Assembly (NCBI GenBank): GCA_009763385.1 | Contig: CM019824.1 | Span: 152,464,305 to 152,528,304 of the forward strand | From: Coix lacryma-jobi var. lacryma-jobi | Taxonomy: Eukaryota; Streptophyta; Magnoliopsida; Poales; Poaceae | Reading direction: 5' to 3' | Length of the DNA stretch: 64,000 nt | Shown: piece by piece, positions 46,518 to 58,080 of the stretch | How the letters are laid out: each line of letters opens with the position of its first letter | How positions within the stretch are numbered: the stretch's first letter is position 1 | Made by a program: the position numbers and the translations under genes | Notes under the pieces: model-generated | The model's database searches: none | Told to the model about the DNA's origin: nothing | Seen by the model: only the letters and a program-made list of their open reading frames with translations

Positions 46518-47560
46518 CCTTTACCGAGGAAATTTAACTGACACCCAGGAATCCTCTTATTCTCTATTGAAAGTTGCAAGCTCAAGATCCCAACGAGGAC
46601 CTCCGTTGCTCCATAGGTGAAAAAAAGATCTTGTATCTAGAACACTCAAAGCTAGCCAACTTGAAGATGTGAAAGCCAACACTTCTAGAAGAAACTGAAA
46701 AGCGAAACACACGAGGAGCAAGCTGAAGAACGCATAAATCTTCAGCAACACCTCCAATGGTGGCTTGAAGGAGTAGACCCACCGAGAGGGGGCAAAGGAG
46801 GAACGAGCAGCGACCAAAAGAAGAAACTAGGAAAAAACACTAGAAGAAACACCCGCGGGAGAGACCGAAAGCCCGAACCTTTGGTTGATGGCGGCCTGGA
46901 CTCCAACTCCCGGATGAAAATTAAGGCCAGGGAGCTCCATCAGAGGTTGGATGGGGCTTACTTAGAGGCACCAACAAAGATCTTCAGACAGGGAAAGCAC
47001 CGAAGGAGGAACCATCTTGAATGAGTGTTTCAGCAAAACATCGAGCACCTTGCGTGCACGCTCTGCCCCTCCCAGCTATTGTCCAGACGTCCAAGAGGAG
47101 GCGAACTGTGAGCCGACAATACGGCACAACACGTGTGAGTGGCGGAGCACAGCGGACAGCGAGCGGCGGGCTACAAGCGGACAGTTGTGCACGAACTTCA
47201 CTCCTAGACAAACGTGGGTGCCGGCTCGCAGGAGTGGAGACACGTGACCCTAGCACACTCTGAAGCAACCTTAGTTTGCAGCCAACCCTTATATATCTTC
47301 ACACCCTATCTCGGGGGCGCGGACGATCCACTTGCTCAGACGATCCAGTGCACAGATCATCAGAGAGATCTGCCCCGCACCCGCGGATTTACCAGGGCAT
47401 CAGATCATCAGAGTGATCGTATCGCCGCCCATTGTCCCAAATTAGTGACTCTTAGGTGCACCTCTAACCCTCTGTACTCAAATTTTAAATAAGTAATACA
47501 AATATTTAAACTAAAGAGGGTTGAAGGTGCACCTAAAGGTTACCCATTTGCACCCTTGAA

Positions 47561-48128
47561 CATATCTCTAGAAATATAGATTCTTCCTTATGGACCTATT
47601 CCACGTTGAATTACAGTTATTTTACAACCATTTAGGGCTACAAGGAATTCAGCCCATTTTCTTTTCATAACTATTTTGCACGCACACGTCGTGCAGATGA
47701 GTTTTCACATGGACCTAGCTGGGTTTTTAAATCGCAAGTTAGTGCAAAAGTTTTTATGTACCTTTTGAAGTAGTAGTTGTTTAAAGATTTTTGTAGAACT
47801 CAATCATTTTTGTGTATAAATCCCATCAAGGGCAGATATCAAACCCCGATTCTTTTTGGATTTTGGGATGTAAATAAAAAGTACAAATAATGCAATGGTT
47901 TTCACAATTTTTTAAATTTTATCAACAAGTAGTTAATATATTGAAAATTCTGTTTAGAAAAATCATAGGTTACATAAATGTTTGATGCATCCGTGCCACT
48001 ACATTGCATTTAATTTTTTGATTCTGAATTTTGGTTGTTTTAAAACATCATATGAATGTGAGAAAATTTGAGGGTCTTTGATTTCTGATGATGTGACTGC
48101 ATGAGAGCTCAACTTTAGAGAGGGATCA
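47561..48128. other. AT-rich intergenic sequence
   Basis: No gene or element end recognised between the MITE end and the CACTA terminus. Confidence 0.4.
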
Positions 48129-48234
48129 CACTAGTAGAAAAATGATTTTTCCTAGCGCCTCAAATTTTTTTTACTGGAGGTTGGAGTTACCACGCGCTTG
48201 TAGAAATGAACCGGTGGACCTCAAGTCTAGAACC
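48129..48234. mobile_element. CACTA transposon terminus, cut by a Sirevirus insertion
   Basis: CACTAGTAGAAAAATGATTT is the well-known 5' end of a grass CACTA family. Only 106 bp remain before the LTR begins at 48235. The rest of the CACTA element is not in the window. Confidence 0.7.
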
Positions 48235-50095
48235 TGAAAGTGCATTCGCCCCCTATGTGGGTTTTGGCTAATTAATGACAATAAAATTAGGGACTAACAA
48301 CATTGCAAAGATATGTATGCAAGTGTTAGTCCTTAGAAAGAATTTCAATAACAATATCCCGTGAACAAAGCACGTTAAAAGTTGTTGGACAAAGTATGCC
48401 TAGCTCAAGCAATGGATCGCGGTTTTATCTTTGAACTCGAGTTATAGGTAAGCCAGATTATCAAGAGGGTTACAAATTAGGTTGACTAGGTGTGGAGAAA
48501 AGTGCTCAAATCGACTAATTAAAGTTTGCTTGAGAGTCACCGCACTATCACGAACGCATAGATATATTTCTGTACAGTCGGTAGTACCGACCATGGGGGT
48601 CGGTAGTACCGACCAGGGAGGCAGCGCGCAATGCTCTCTGGGTTGAGTTTATTTTGAACTGGCGGTAGTACCGCCATAAGGTCAGTAGTACCGGCCACCC
48701 AGACCATTCTAACACCCTCTCTGTGTAGGTTCGAAAATGACTTGGCAGTAGTACTGCCATAAGGCCGGTACTACCGACCCTCGGTGGTACCAACCTAGGC
48801 CGGTAGCAAGACCGTTTTTGCAGACCTCTCTGTTCGTGCTCAAAATGACTTGGCAGAAGTACCGCCATAAGGTCGGTACTACCGACCTCGGTGGTACCGA
48901 CCCAAGCCGGTAGAAAGTCAGTTTTGCGGAGCTCTCTATTGGTGCGCGTTTTTGACTTGGCGGTAGTACCGCCATAAGGCCGGTACTACCGACCCTGGCC
49001 GGTAGCTACCGAGCGGCCGAGCATTTTTTTCATGGAGCTCTCTGTTCGCGGCGTTTTGGCCTGGCGGTAGTACCGCCATAGGGCCGGTACTACCGACCCT
49101 CGGTGGTATCGACCTTTGGTCGGTAGTTGGTTTTAGGTCAACTTAGATCTGTGCAACGGTTTTTGGCCGGTCGGTACTACCGACCATGGGTGGTCAGTAC
49201 TACCGACAGGCTCTCCACTTGCCTTTTGACCGTTACCCACTCATTCCATTCACTTATTGTGACCTACCAACTGACAAAACACTCTCCAAGCATTGACTCC
49301 TCCCCTCTCTCTCCCCCTTTGCTTCTAGATTCATTCCCTTGCAAGTTTTGAGCTAGGGAAGTGACATTAGAGAGTGGGAAGCTTCGATCTACGACTTGAG
49401 CGCTTGGTTCTACATCTAGCCGTCTTGATTTGTGTCTTTTACTCTTGGGTTCTTTCAACCCTAGCTGGTTAGGTGTTCTTTGTGGTAGCCCGTATTGATT
49501 CATTTGTGAGGGCTCCCCGAAGTGTTTGTATTACCCCTGAGATTCCTAGTAGAGAAACTCAACTAGCCTTTGTGGTTGCTTGAGTGAGGCAAGGAGGTGA
49601 AAGAGACTCCGACCTTTGTGGTCACCTCAATAACGAGGAAGTAGGTGCGCCTTAGTGGTGTGGCCAAACCTCGGGATAAATCCTTGTGTCTCGCGTGCTT
49701 GTTGTTATCTCTACTTTGGATATTGCACTTGTACTTGTATCCTTTTTGTGTTCTTCCTCTCCCTATCCCTTTCTTAGGTTGGGAAGGCTCGATCTACACC
49801 GTGGGAAGCAACCAAGGCTTGGAGAGGCTAGAATCTTCATCGACAATACTTAGGGAAGTGGGGCGTTTATTTGTTTTACATTCATAGCTCACATACAGTG
49901 AATTTGTAGTTTCTCTTTAGGGCTCCGGTAGTGTCGTTTGTTTGTGTCGGTAGTATCAGTGTTTCATACCTGGTAGTACCTACCCAAACAAACCAGTAAT
50001 ACCGGTGGTTATCTAACTACAAATTTTAGTTTGTAAAGTTTTAGATTGCAGAAAATCACCTATTCAGCCCCCTCTAGGCTGATTTGATCCTTTCA
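48235..50095 (+). mobile_element. 5' LTR of Sirevirus-like Copia element A
   Basis: 1861 bp, TGAAAGTGCATTCGCC... to ...GATCCTTTCA. It is followed directly by a tRNA-Met-type primer site and gag. A palindrome-rich array lies at 48570-49210, with a second patch at about 49925-50010. The left 5-bp flank is GAACC; the matching right flank lies outside the window. Confidence 0.92.
48570..49210. repeat. GGTAGTACC palindrome array in LTR A
   Basis: More than ten copies of half-sites such as GGTAGTACCGCC and GGTACTACCGACC. The word GGTCGGTAGTACCGACC is a perfect inverted repeat with one central base. A longer repeat of roughly 115-135 bp (AAGTACCGCCATAAGG, CGGTACTACCGACC, gag-ctct spacer) recurs four times. 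Confidence 0.85.
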
Positions 50096-50097
50096 AT

Positions 50098-50110
50098 TGG
50101 TATCAGAGCC
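50098..50110 (+). promoter_or_regulatory. Primer binding site, initiator tRNA-Met type
   Basis: TGGTATCAGAGCC lies two bases after the LTR end. It is the standard Copia primer site for first-strand synthesis and confirms the LTR boundary. Confidence 0.92.
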
Positions 50111-50152
50111 TAACAACCCTTGTGTTAGCGCTTCACCGCGTAAGGGAAAATC

Positions 50153-51011
50153 ATGTCGACCTTAAGTCAAGAAGTCGTCAATGATATTGTCAAGAGAGTC
50201 TCTGAGCAACTGTTGGAACAACAAGCAAAGCAGTTCGAAGATCAAATGAAGAAGATGAAGGATGAGATTGAGAGCTTGAAGCAAGCCTTGGGCAGCAAAG
50301 CCGAGTAATCCGGAAGTGGAGAAGTTCCACCACAGCCCAAAGAAAATAAGAAGAAGGAAGATGAAGAAAAGGACAAGAAAGACAAGGATTTCGCAAGCAT
50401 ACCATATGATTATAGCCAAATGGGCAAGATCCTTCAATTGCCTAGCGTCAATCTAGGCAAACCACCCTCCTTCGATGGAATCAACTACAATGATTGGGCA
50501 CACAAGATGAAGATACATCTCATTGCCGCAAGAGCTTGGGAGATAGTTGAGAATGAGCTAAGTCATGTTGAAGGTGAAGAGTACACCGACTTAGATGCCA
50601 TTGAGTTTCAACAAAATGCGCAAGCGGCATCCTTGATTCTATCATGCCTCAAGCCCAAAGAGAGTACCAAGGTCCATGGAATGGTGGTTGCCAAGAAGAT
50701 TTGGGACACTCTCAGAATATCATATGAGGGTGATGAAAGTGTAAGAAAGTGCAACATAGAGCTTCTTCAAGGGAAGATCGAGAACTTCACTATCAAGAGT
50801 GGTGAAACCACTCAACAAATGTTTGATAGGCTCATGACCTTGATAAACAAGATCAGAGCTCTTGGAGATAACAAGTGGTATGACAACTCAACTACAAGAA
50901 AGCTATTGAGAGCATATAGGAAGATGAACAAGACACTTGCGTCAATTATCATGGAGAGACCTAACTATGAGAGCATGGGACCACATGAGATGCTTGCCAA
51001 GATAAAGCATC
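50153..51011 (+). pseudogene. Sirevirus element A Gag, nonsense-mutated and truncated
   Basis: ATG at 50153 opens a frame with an N-terminal coiled-coil stretch (VSEQLLEQQAKQFEDQ). A TAA at 50306-50308 (codon 52) breaks the same frame, which continues through the UBN2/DUF4219-type gag core: PPSFDGINYNDWAHKMK, IWDTLRISYEG, FTIKSGETTQQMFDR, LLRAYRKMNKTLAS. The frame is cut at 51011, where an Athila-like LTR begins; no zinc knuckle, protease or RT of this element remains in view. Gag would form the particle shell. Confidence 0.88.
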
Positions 51012-54000
51012 TGTTGACGCTCACTAATGCTCATAATTAACCATCAACTATTTGAAAGGACCTTGATGTCGCCTAGAGGGGGAGTGAATAGGCCTGCTAA
51101 AAATCACAGCTCAAAACTTTGTTAGAGATGCCCGGCACTACCGCCCTGAGCCCGGAACCGCCGCACCCCGGCACTGCCGGCCTCAGCCCGGTACTACCGC
51201 GCCAACAAACTGCCCGAGCCTGCAATTCAAAAGCTAGCCACAGAAAAACAGATCTATATGAATAGAAGTGTTGCTCTTGGTTTCCTGAACCTGCAGAACC
51301 AACTCAACCAAGCCAAATATGTTGTATGAAGTAGATCGGGGCTAAATCCTAGAATCAATCACAAGCTCACAAGTATGGTGAATGAACACAAGTAAATACA
51401 AGAGACAAGTGATTTATCCCATGGTTCAGCTCGCCATCAAGGCTTGCCTACCTCCACGTTGTTGAGGATGACCACTTAGGTCAAGAGCTTTGCAACTCTT
51501 CCTCGGTCTCAAGTCAAGGAACCAAATTCTTGAAGTGAGGGGTAATTCCACTAGCTCCACAAGAGGATTACAAACTTCCCGCTGCTCACCACAAGCACGG
51601 GAGCTCGCCGGGCGACGCCTAGCTGTCTAGGAGGCTTCACCTCCAAGAGTAAAAGACGCACAACGAAGATCGACGAAGCCCGACAAGTGCTCAAGGTTTG
51701 GAAGGCTCTAATATGCTCTCTAACTCTTAATCACATAGCCCCAACACTTAATCATGCACTAAGCATGTCACTCTCACAAGAGAGGGTTGGGGAGAGCTCT
51801 CAAATGGCTTGGGATGTGTTAGAAGTGTTTTGGGCACCAGCAGCAGGTTCTGGAGGCGTGGGGTGGGTATATATACCCCCACACTCAAAACTAGCCGTTA
51901 GAGGTTAGAAACTAGCTGTTATTGGCTGTACAGGCCTGGCACTGCCGCACTTAGCCTGGCACTGCCGCTCAACAGAGCGGCACTGCAGCAGCTCCCTGAG
52001 ACAGCACAGGTGACCTCACGAAAAACGCCTTAACTTTTTTACTCCGAACTCTGATTTTAGTGATCTTGGACATTTCAGAAAGCTTATTTTGAGGGCTATC
52101 TAACCCTGCAGAGAACAAGCCCAAGATCAACAAGTGCAGGTGCAGTGCTAAGTGTTTTCTCTCATGTTAGCACTCGGGTTCGGTTAGATTGAGCACTTGA
52201 GACTTGTCTATGATTCGTATTGCATCCCCCTTGATAGTACGACATAACTATACTTAAGATAAAGAAAATATAACCATTTTAACCACTTGAGTCTTCAATG
52301 TATTAATATGCCATTTTTTCTTGATATCACTTCAAAAGGGGTTGCAATCATCTTTGTCTCCTTTCTTTGAGCAAGCACACCTTGAGCATGTGACTTGAAC
52401 CATTTCCACACATATGAGTTCAATCCATGGCCTCAAGTCACTTTCACTAATGATTTGATCCTCAACACAATATGAATCCTCATAGCTTGATTAGTACCGC
52501 GACTCAATGCAAGTACTCTCTTCTTCACCCTAGCCATAGTACTTCGGTCTCCTTGACCTTCACCGTCGCTTAGTACCTCGAAGCCCTTTTCTTTCTATCT
52601 TCACCTTATCAAGCCACACTCAAGTCACATCATATTGAGCATCCATTGAAAACCATTTCTTCAATATTGTGATCCTTGCTTGAACATCTTATAGATATGA
52701 ATGTTGAGATCAATCAAGCTATAGTTTGACTCACATAGAGACATATATGGATCATCATTAATATGGTCAAGCCAATTCACGATTCCTTATATCCTCTCCT
52801 TTTGTCTTGACACTCAACACTCACTTCAATCTCCATCTTCATACTTCTAGCTTGATCAAATCAATGCAAAGTGATTCTCCAAATATTTATCCATACAAGC
52901 AAACCAATGTAGAGATGACATATATCTAATATGAGTTAAGTCCTTGTCATTTGACCTTTGCTTGACATTTACTCACTTATGCATTCTTGATTCATTCTTC
53001 AACCTTGATCAAAGCTAGTTCACTATCAAACTCTTCTTGCTCATGAAAAGCAACCCATTGTTGAAACCATTCCAAAATCATCAATCCATGTCACTTGTCA
53101 TTTGCCAAATATGCTTGCTTTCTCATGATGCCATGATATCCCACAACATAGAAGCCATATCATCAACTCTATTTGCATTGTTGTCTTTTGCTTGAACAAG
53201 ATTGTTTCCATGATCTTCCAATACAACAATACACAATTTTGGCCTTCATTTCAACACTATGTGGAATACCATCAAGTTTGCTTTTCTTGTTGAACCTTTG
53301 ATACACTTAGCAAACTTGTTAGACCTTTAATTATGTTGTCACTCAATTCACCAAAACCCACTAAGGGCTAGATGCACTTACACTATTGCATGAAATGACA
53401 CTAAATGAATTACAAAGCATAGTTGTAGGGTTTGAAACTAACAAGTTCCACGAGTTTTGGTGCTCTCACTTGTTTTATAGGATATCAATATTTCACCATA
53501 TAAAAGTATCTCAAGTGATGAATTGGAGTGCACCATTGCGAAGAGCTCGTCGATACGATCGAAACGGACATATCATTTGCTATATTCAGAGTCCCGGATG
53601 AAAAGATATTAATTTCGCAACGAAATCTGCAAAAGAAGGATCTAGAAGACACCACGAGGCGGCCCGCCACGTGGGCCCACTGGGCCAGACCAACCGGTCC
53701 CACCCCATGACCGACCAGTCGGCCACGAAGGCCATTTTGCCTCCGCCTTCCGGAACCTTCTTCCACCGCCTCATAGGATGCATCTCCACCGTCCCTGAAG
53801 TCGGTTTGATCCAAGGGCTCACGTTTCACGCTCCGGGCTATAAAACCAGACCCAGACCCCCCTCTCCAGGCATCTCCATCTTCATTATTCATCTCCACAT
53901 CAGAATCTAGGGTTTCAATTAGAAGTAGAAGTCCCTCTAGATGAATCTCTTCTAGTTCATCTAGAATTAGATCTAGATCTAGTTCTTCTAGTTCTAGTTC

Positions 54001-54719
54001 TTCTAGTTCTAGTTCGTCTAGTTCTAGTTCTAGTTGTCTAGTTCATCTAGTTGTAATTAGAGATTGGATTAGAGAGAGGAGAAGGAGAGAGCTGAGGAGG
54101 AGTCGGATCTGTCGGATCTTCCTCGACATTGTATTGGTGCAGCATCTGGTTCGTCTTCAAGTAATCTCCAGGTTCTTCATTTACTACTTCTAAGTATTAT
54201 ATTTAATTTCAGTTCTTACTTTATTTTATTTATTGGATCTCCGCTCGTATTGAGTGCTCTAGTTATCTGCAGTAATTAGAGTAGTAAGCGTTAGTGTAGA
54301 CTTGGTGTCTAGACTAGGGTTTACCTGATTTTGCGCCCAATCCTCCGGATAGTTGTGGTAGCTACAAGGGTGACAACTTTGCAGATTGTTATAATCCACC
54401 ACGTTAGGATTGGTGTTTTCGTAGAGCTTTTTGGCAGCCTTCTCCCAATTACCCTTTTCCCAGTCTTTTTCGAGAATCAGAAAGGTACTGTTGCTCCGAA
54501 GTAAGTAAAGTATAGTGAGCCTTTAATTAAATAGACCCGCTTAGAAAACCCTATATCTCTCTCTACCCATATTACCATTCTTTTCGTGGACGTTCTTAAT
54601 TCTTCTAGTACACTTCACGTTCCCCGTGGAAATCGATACCCTGGAATACTCTCGGGTGAAAGCTACATCGGTATCCGTGCGCTTGCGGATTTTTCTGTGT
54701 GCGTTTAAAATATCCAACA
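51012..54719 (+). mobile_element. Athila/Tat-like Gypsy 5' LTR, split by a solo LTR
   Basis: Starts TGTTGACGCTCACTAATG and ends TATCCAACA, so the ends form the inverted pair TGTTG/CAACA. Without the insertion at 51053-53382 and one CTATT copy it is about 1.37 kb. It is inserted in the gag of element A. Homology to 7352-7520 and to the LTR at 56239 supports the assignment. A tract of TCTAGTTC repeats runs about 53930-54060. Confidence 0.85.
51053..53382 (-). mobile_element. Solo LTR, Sirevirus-like Copia, reverse orientation
   Basis: 2330 bp, TGAAAGGA... to ...GCACTTACA on the plus strand, flanked by a perfect CTATT duplication at 51048-51052 and 53383-53387. Its left end matches the inverted end of LTR A (CCTAGAGGGGG, GAATAGG). 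Its right end matches the inverted start (CCAAAACCCACTA). GC-rich half-sites CGGCACTGCCG and CGGTACTACCG occur at 51130-51215 and 51930-51990. Confidence 0.92.
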
Positions 54720-54726
54720 AGCTTTC

Positions 54727-54744
54727 TGGCGCCGTTGCTGGGGA
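54727..54744 (+). promoter_or_regulatory. Primer binding site of the Athila-like element
   Basis: TGGCGCCGTTGCTGGGGA begins seven bases after the LTR end, the form and spacing typical of Athila/Tat Gypsy elements in grasses (tRNA-Asp-type by common assignment). Confidence 0.85.
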
Positions 54745-54847
54745 ACGATAGCTGTTCTAGAATCGAACCAGGATCGTCCGTGTTTCTTTTCTTTTACCAC
54801 CTTTTCCTTTTCCACTACCTTTACCTCACCACCACACTTCTTACCAC

Positions 54848-55927
54848 ATGGATTTCACTCCTATCTTAAAATTCTTTGCTCAAAAGGGTGACATGTTGGA
54901 GCCTCCACCATCATCACACCTCATTCTTATAGATGGTTATGAGCTTCGCCCTGCTCTTATAGCCATGGTTTGGGAGAAATCCTTCTCTAGGTCAGAAGAC
55001 GAAGATCCATACACCCACCTTAGGGAATTTGAGCAGTTGTGTTCTTATCAGACTATTGCTGGCATGACACAAGAGACCATTAAATGGAAATTATTCTCGT
55101 TCTCCCTTTTAGGAAGAGCGAGAAAATGGTATAATCATTCCGTAAGGGGCGTAAATGGAAATTGGGATGAAGTTTGGGACAACTTTTGTCTTGCTTTCTT
55201 CCCTCTTTCTCGAATCTCTAATCTTAGAATCGAAATTCTTACATTCAAACAAAAAGAGAAGGAGACGCTAGGAGCAGCTTGGGCTAGGTTCAAACACCTT
55301 ACCAATTCTAGCCCAAACCTTTCCTTGCCAGACCATGTGCTACACTTTCACTTTTATTGTGGTCTTAACAAGGAAGCTGCTCTATATCTCGATTTAGCTT
55401 TTGGAGGATCATTCTCATATAAACTTGTTAGTGAAGGAGGAGACATCCTAAATAAAATCCTTAAAGACACTCCTTACACTGGCATTTTTGACGAATTCCG
55501 AGAAGAAGAAGTCGAGCTCAACCCCGACCAACATGAGGAGGAACACAGAACTGAATTTGAAATTCCTTCAAATCCTTCCAATTTGGTTGTCATAGAACCT
55601 TCTCTAGAGAAAACACCCTACACTTTAGAAAATGATGAACCCTATCCTTCGGTGTTCTTCTCTGAAATCGAGGAGGATGATATCAAAGAGCATGGAAGCT
55701 ACTTCATAAACACCTCTTTAAATCCATGCTCATATGAAACATCTCCTGATTCAATTGGTCTGTCTAACATTGCCACACTCGAGATTTTCAACCCCCTCAC
55801 GCTTTCTGTTTACAAAAACTTCAAAAGGGTGGTTGTCGATGCATATGTTTATCATAAATTTTGTAGATCTCGTTTTGCTCTTAAGTTGGTGTTGGAGGGG
55901 AAACCACTTCACCAAATCTCATTCTGA
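54848..55927 (+). CDS. Gag-like protein of a non-autonomous Athila/Tat-type element, 359 aa
   Basis: An intact ATG-to-TGA frame starts about 100 bases after the primer site. Residues about 40-160 form a Retrotrans_gag domain: PYTHLREFEQLCSYQTIAGM, TIKWKLFSFSLLGRARKWY, WDEVWDNFCLAFFPLSRI, EKETLGAAWARFKHL. The C-terminal half is acidic (FREEEVELNPDQHEEEHR). It has no CCHC knuckle and no protease, RT or integrase follows within the 2.8 kb of internal DNA still visible (1.5 kb after the gag end once the nested LTR is removed), so the element is probably non-autonomous, like rice Dasheng-type elements. An uninterrupted gag suggests it is not very old or was mobilised with its frame under selection. 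Confidence 0.85.
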   Translation: MDFTPILKFFAQKGDMLEPPPSSHLILIDGYELRPALIAMVWEKSFSRSEDEDPYTHLREFEQLCSYQTIAGMTQETIKWKLFSFSLLGRARKWYNHSVRGVNGNWDEVWDNFCLAFFPLSRISNLRIEILTFKQKEKETLGAAWARFKHLTNSSPNLSLPDHVLHFHFYCGLNKEAALYLDLAFGGSFSYKLVSEGGDILNKILKDTPYTGIFDEFREEEVELNPDQHEEEHRTEFEIPSNPSNLVVIEPSLEKTPYTLENDEPYPSVFFSEIEEDDIKEHGSYFINTSLNPCSYETSPDSIGLSNIATLEIFNPLTLSVYKNFKRVVVDAYVYHKFCRSRFALKLVLEGKPLHQISF

Positions 55928-56238
55928 AGGTTTCTCAAAGAAAAGCTCAGTGTCCGAAAACAAGCACTTTTTAGATCAGTGTTCACTCTCCTGCTACACT
56001 GCCTTTGTGTAATGAGCATAAGGATATAATTGTTAAAATATTCCTCCGGGTATTCTTGTCACTAACCTTTGCAGGTCTGTAGCGAAAAGTTCGAAGGAAC
56101 GACAAACACAAGGTATGTCCAACCAATCATCATGCAACATTGAATTACATTCATCTTATCTTGATTTTTTTTTGCAAAATCCAAGCTTGGGGATACACTT
56201 AAGAACAACTCTTGTCATGTTGCTATGTTGGTTGTCCC
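55928..56238 (+). other. Athila-like internal non-coding region
   Basis: Short frames only. It includes CCAAGCTTGGGGATACAC near 56181, a phrase frequent in the internal DNA of Tat/Athila elements. The last five bases, GTCCC, are the target copy for the next solo LTR. Confidence 0.6.
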
Positions 56239-58075
56239 TGTTGATGGTCCTTAAACACCTGTTTTACCATCAACATTTGACCCTAAAGTCCACCAAAAAG
56301 GCATGAAATGTAGTCAAATAGGTTTCAAACTAACCAAATTCCACATGTCCATAGAATTTTATTTGAATGCAGGATTTGAACCAAATTTGGACATATGGAC
56401 CCACCAGAGGCTAAGCCCACTCAGCAGGGCCCAAATGGGCCTAAGGGGAGTGGCGCCCGCCACCCCTAGGTGGCGCCCGCCACCCCTAGGTGGCGCCCGC
56501 CACTTGGGTTGGCCCAAGCTTCACTCCCTGCCACGTCACCGATCCGTGTGACCTGCCCAGGGCCAAATCTTGGCCCTTGGTCACTAGGTCAGTTGCATCG
56601 GACGGCTCAGGATGAAGTGGCGTGGATCAAGGCTGAATGGCGGTTGCTAGGACATGCGACCGACCTCCAAACCGCCTTGGACAACCACCTGGATGCCGTT
56701 GAAGCCAAGGCGGTGCATCCAACGGTGGGGGAGGTGGCGGCCGCCACCTAGGGCTGGCGCCCGCCACTAGGGTTAGCCCTAGGTCGGCTGGCTGCCCCCT
56801 ATAAGTACCCCCCTCACTCATTTGGGCTATAAATACCCCCCTGGTGACACTACTTCATTTGTACACCAACACCAAGTACCATCATATATCCCATACAAGA
56901 GAAGCAAAGCAAGTAGAAGCAAGCAAGTGAGAGCTCAGAGAGCTTAGGCAAGTAGGTATCTAGTAGAGCAAGGCATCTTTGCCCTCACGGTAGCGCTGAT
57001 CAAGGCTTAGCTCAAGAGTAGAGGCGTGCGAGTGATCGGTTCTGGAGCTGGTAAGAGTCTTCCTTCATCTCCAGTTCAGGTTTTGCTCTTGTATCTCAAG
57101 CACTTTACTATATTCTAGTTCATCATTTCAAGTATTACTTTATTCTACTTATCAGTATTGAGTGGTATACTTGATTGATTACTTGAGTGCCTAGCTATCC
57201 TACAGTTCAATTCACTTAGCCATAGTAGTTAATCTCTAGTGTGCTTAGTGATTGATCTTTGCCAATAGGTTGCTTAGTTAGTTTAGTGTTTATCTTATTA
57301 AGTCAAGTGTTTGCTCTGACGTCCGCAAGGGTGTCTCTATTCAAAGCTAGGGTAGAGATAGTTAGAATATAGTTAAGCATGGTGCTTAGTTATAGACTTA
57401 CCTTCAGATACGGCTGGACCCCCGGATAGCTGTGGTAGCAAGCAGGTGGTGACAGCCCTGTGCGCCTTGAATTCCACCACGTAGTTGACCCAGTTTAACA
57501 GTAAGGCTCATTGTGCTAGCGTTCAACCTAAGTAAGTGGTAAAGGCTAGTACGCCTCGATACTTGACAAGATAGGAATAAAACTATACTCAACTTAGTTG
57601 CTTTATTGTCTTTTGCCTGCCTTGCTTCATAACTATCTTGCTTCGTAGTTATCTTGCTTCGTGGTTATCTAGGATTAGTTATTAGTTAGTTACCCTTAGT
57701 TATCCCATTCTATCTACCTATCCATCCACTTTACCTTAGCCATCCATTTCATCCTTACCTATCCACCCATATATTCTTTCTAGCCTTTCATCTCCTCTTT
57801 TCCCCTTTTCCCTTTTCTTATTCTTCGACTCTCATCCCCTCCTTGACTCGACTCATACACCACCCTAGCCTTCCCTTGGGATCAAATAAATCGACACCTG
57901 GTACTCCCAGGCGAAGTGCTACTACGATAGTTCTGTGCGCTTGCAGAATCTCCTCCTGGTAGATTGCATTCTCGCTAGCTAGCTCCTACTAGTGTCGGGA
58001 CTGACAACCCCGCTTGGCATTAGTAGATAGCTACTTTAGTTACCCTATCCTAGGTGTAGCTAAGAACTACCAACA
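56239..58075 (+). mobile_element. Solo LTR of a related Athila/Tat-type Gypsy family
   Basis: 1837 bp, TGTTGATGGTCC... to ...AACTACCAACA, flanked by a perfect GTCCC duplication at 56234-56238 and 58076-58080. It shares with the LTR at 51012 the terminal TGTTG/CAACA, the ACCATCAAC and GGCATGAAATG words near the start, and a CCGGATAGTTGTGGTAGC-like block near the end, but the middle differs. It contains three GTGGCGCCCGCCACC(CC)TA units at 56451-56503 and another near 56755. Confidence 0.92.
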
Positions 58076-58080
58076 GTCCC

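Larger units (their letters stand above)
41135..47437 (-). mobile_element. Full-length L1-clade LINE, 6.3 kb, with 16-bp target duplication
   Basis: Flanked by the perfect duplication CAAATTAGTGACTCTT at 41119-41134 and 47438-47453. The minus-strand element has a 5' UTR (about 46518-47437), ORF1, ORF2 and a 3' UTR ending in a poly(A) tract, seen as Ts at about 41131-41144. Although full length at its ends, it has stop codons, frameshifts and a deletion of the reverse transcriptase core. Confidence 0.93.
41111..47560. mobile_element. Small foldback MITE interrupted by the LINE
   Basis: Before the LINE insertion the sequence from GATGCAAATTAGTGACTCTT (41115) continued at AGGTGCACCTCTAACCCTC (47454) and ended AGGTGCACCTAAAGGTTACC plus CATTTGCACC (about 47556). 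These are long inverted repeats. Possible Mutator-type 9-bp flanks AACATTTCT and AACATATCT differ at one position. Confidence 0.6.

Noticed and set aside
48570..49210. CRISPR-like or satellite array of GGTAGTACC words
   Set aside because: Contained within a defined LTR with a primer site next to it. Spacers are not unique fixed-length units.
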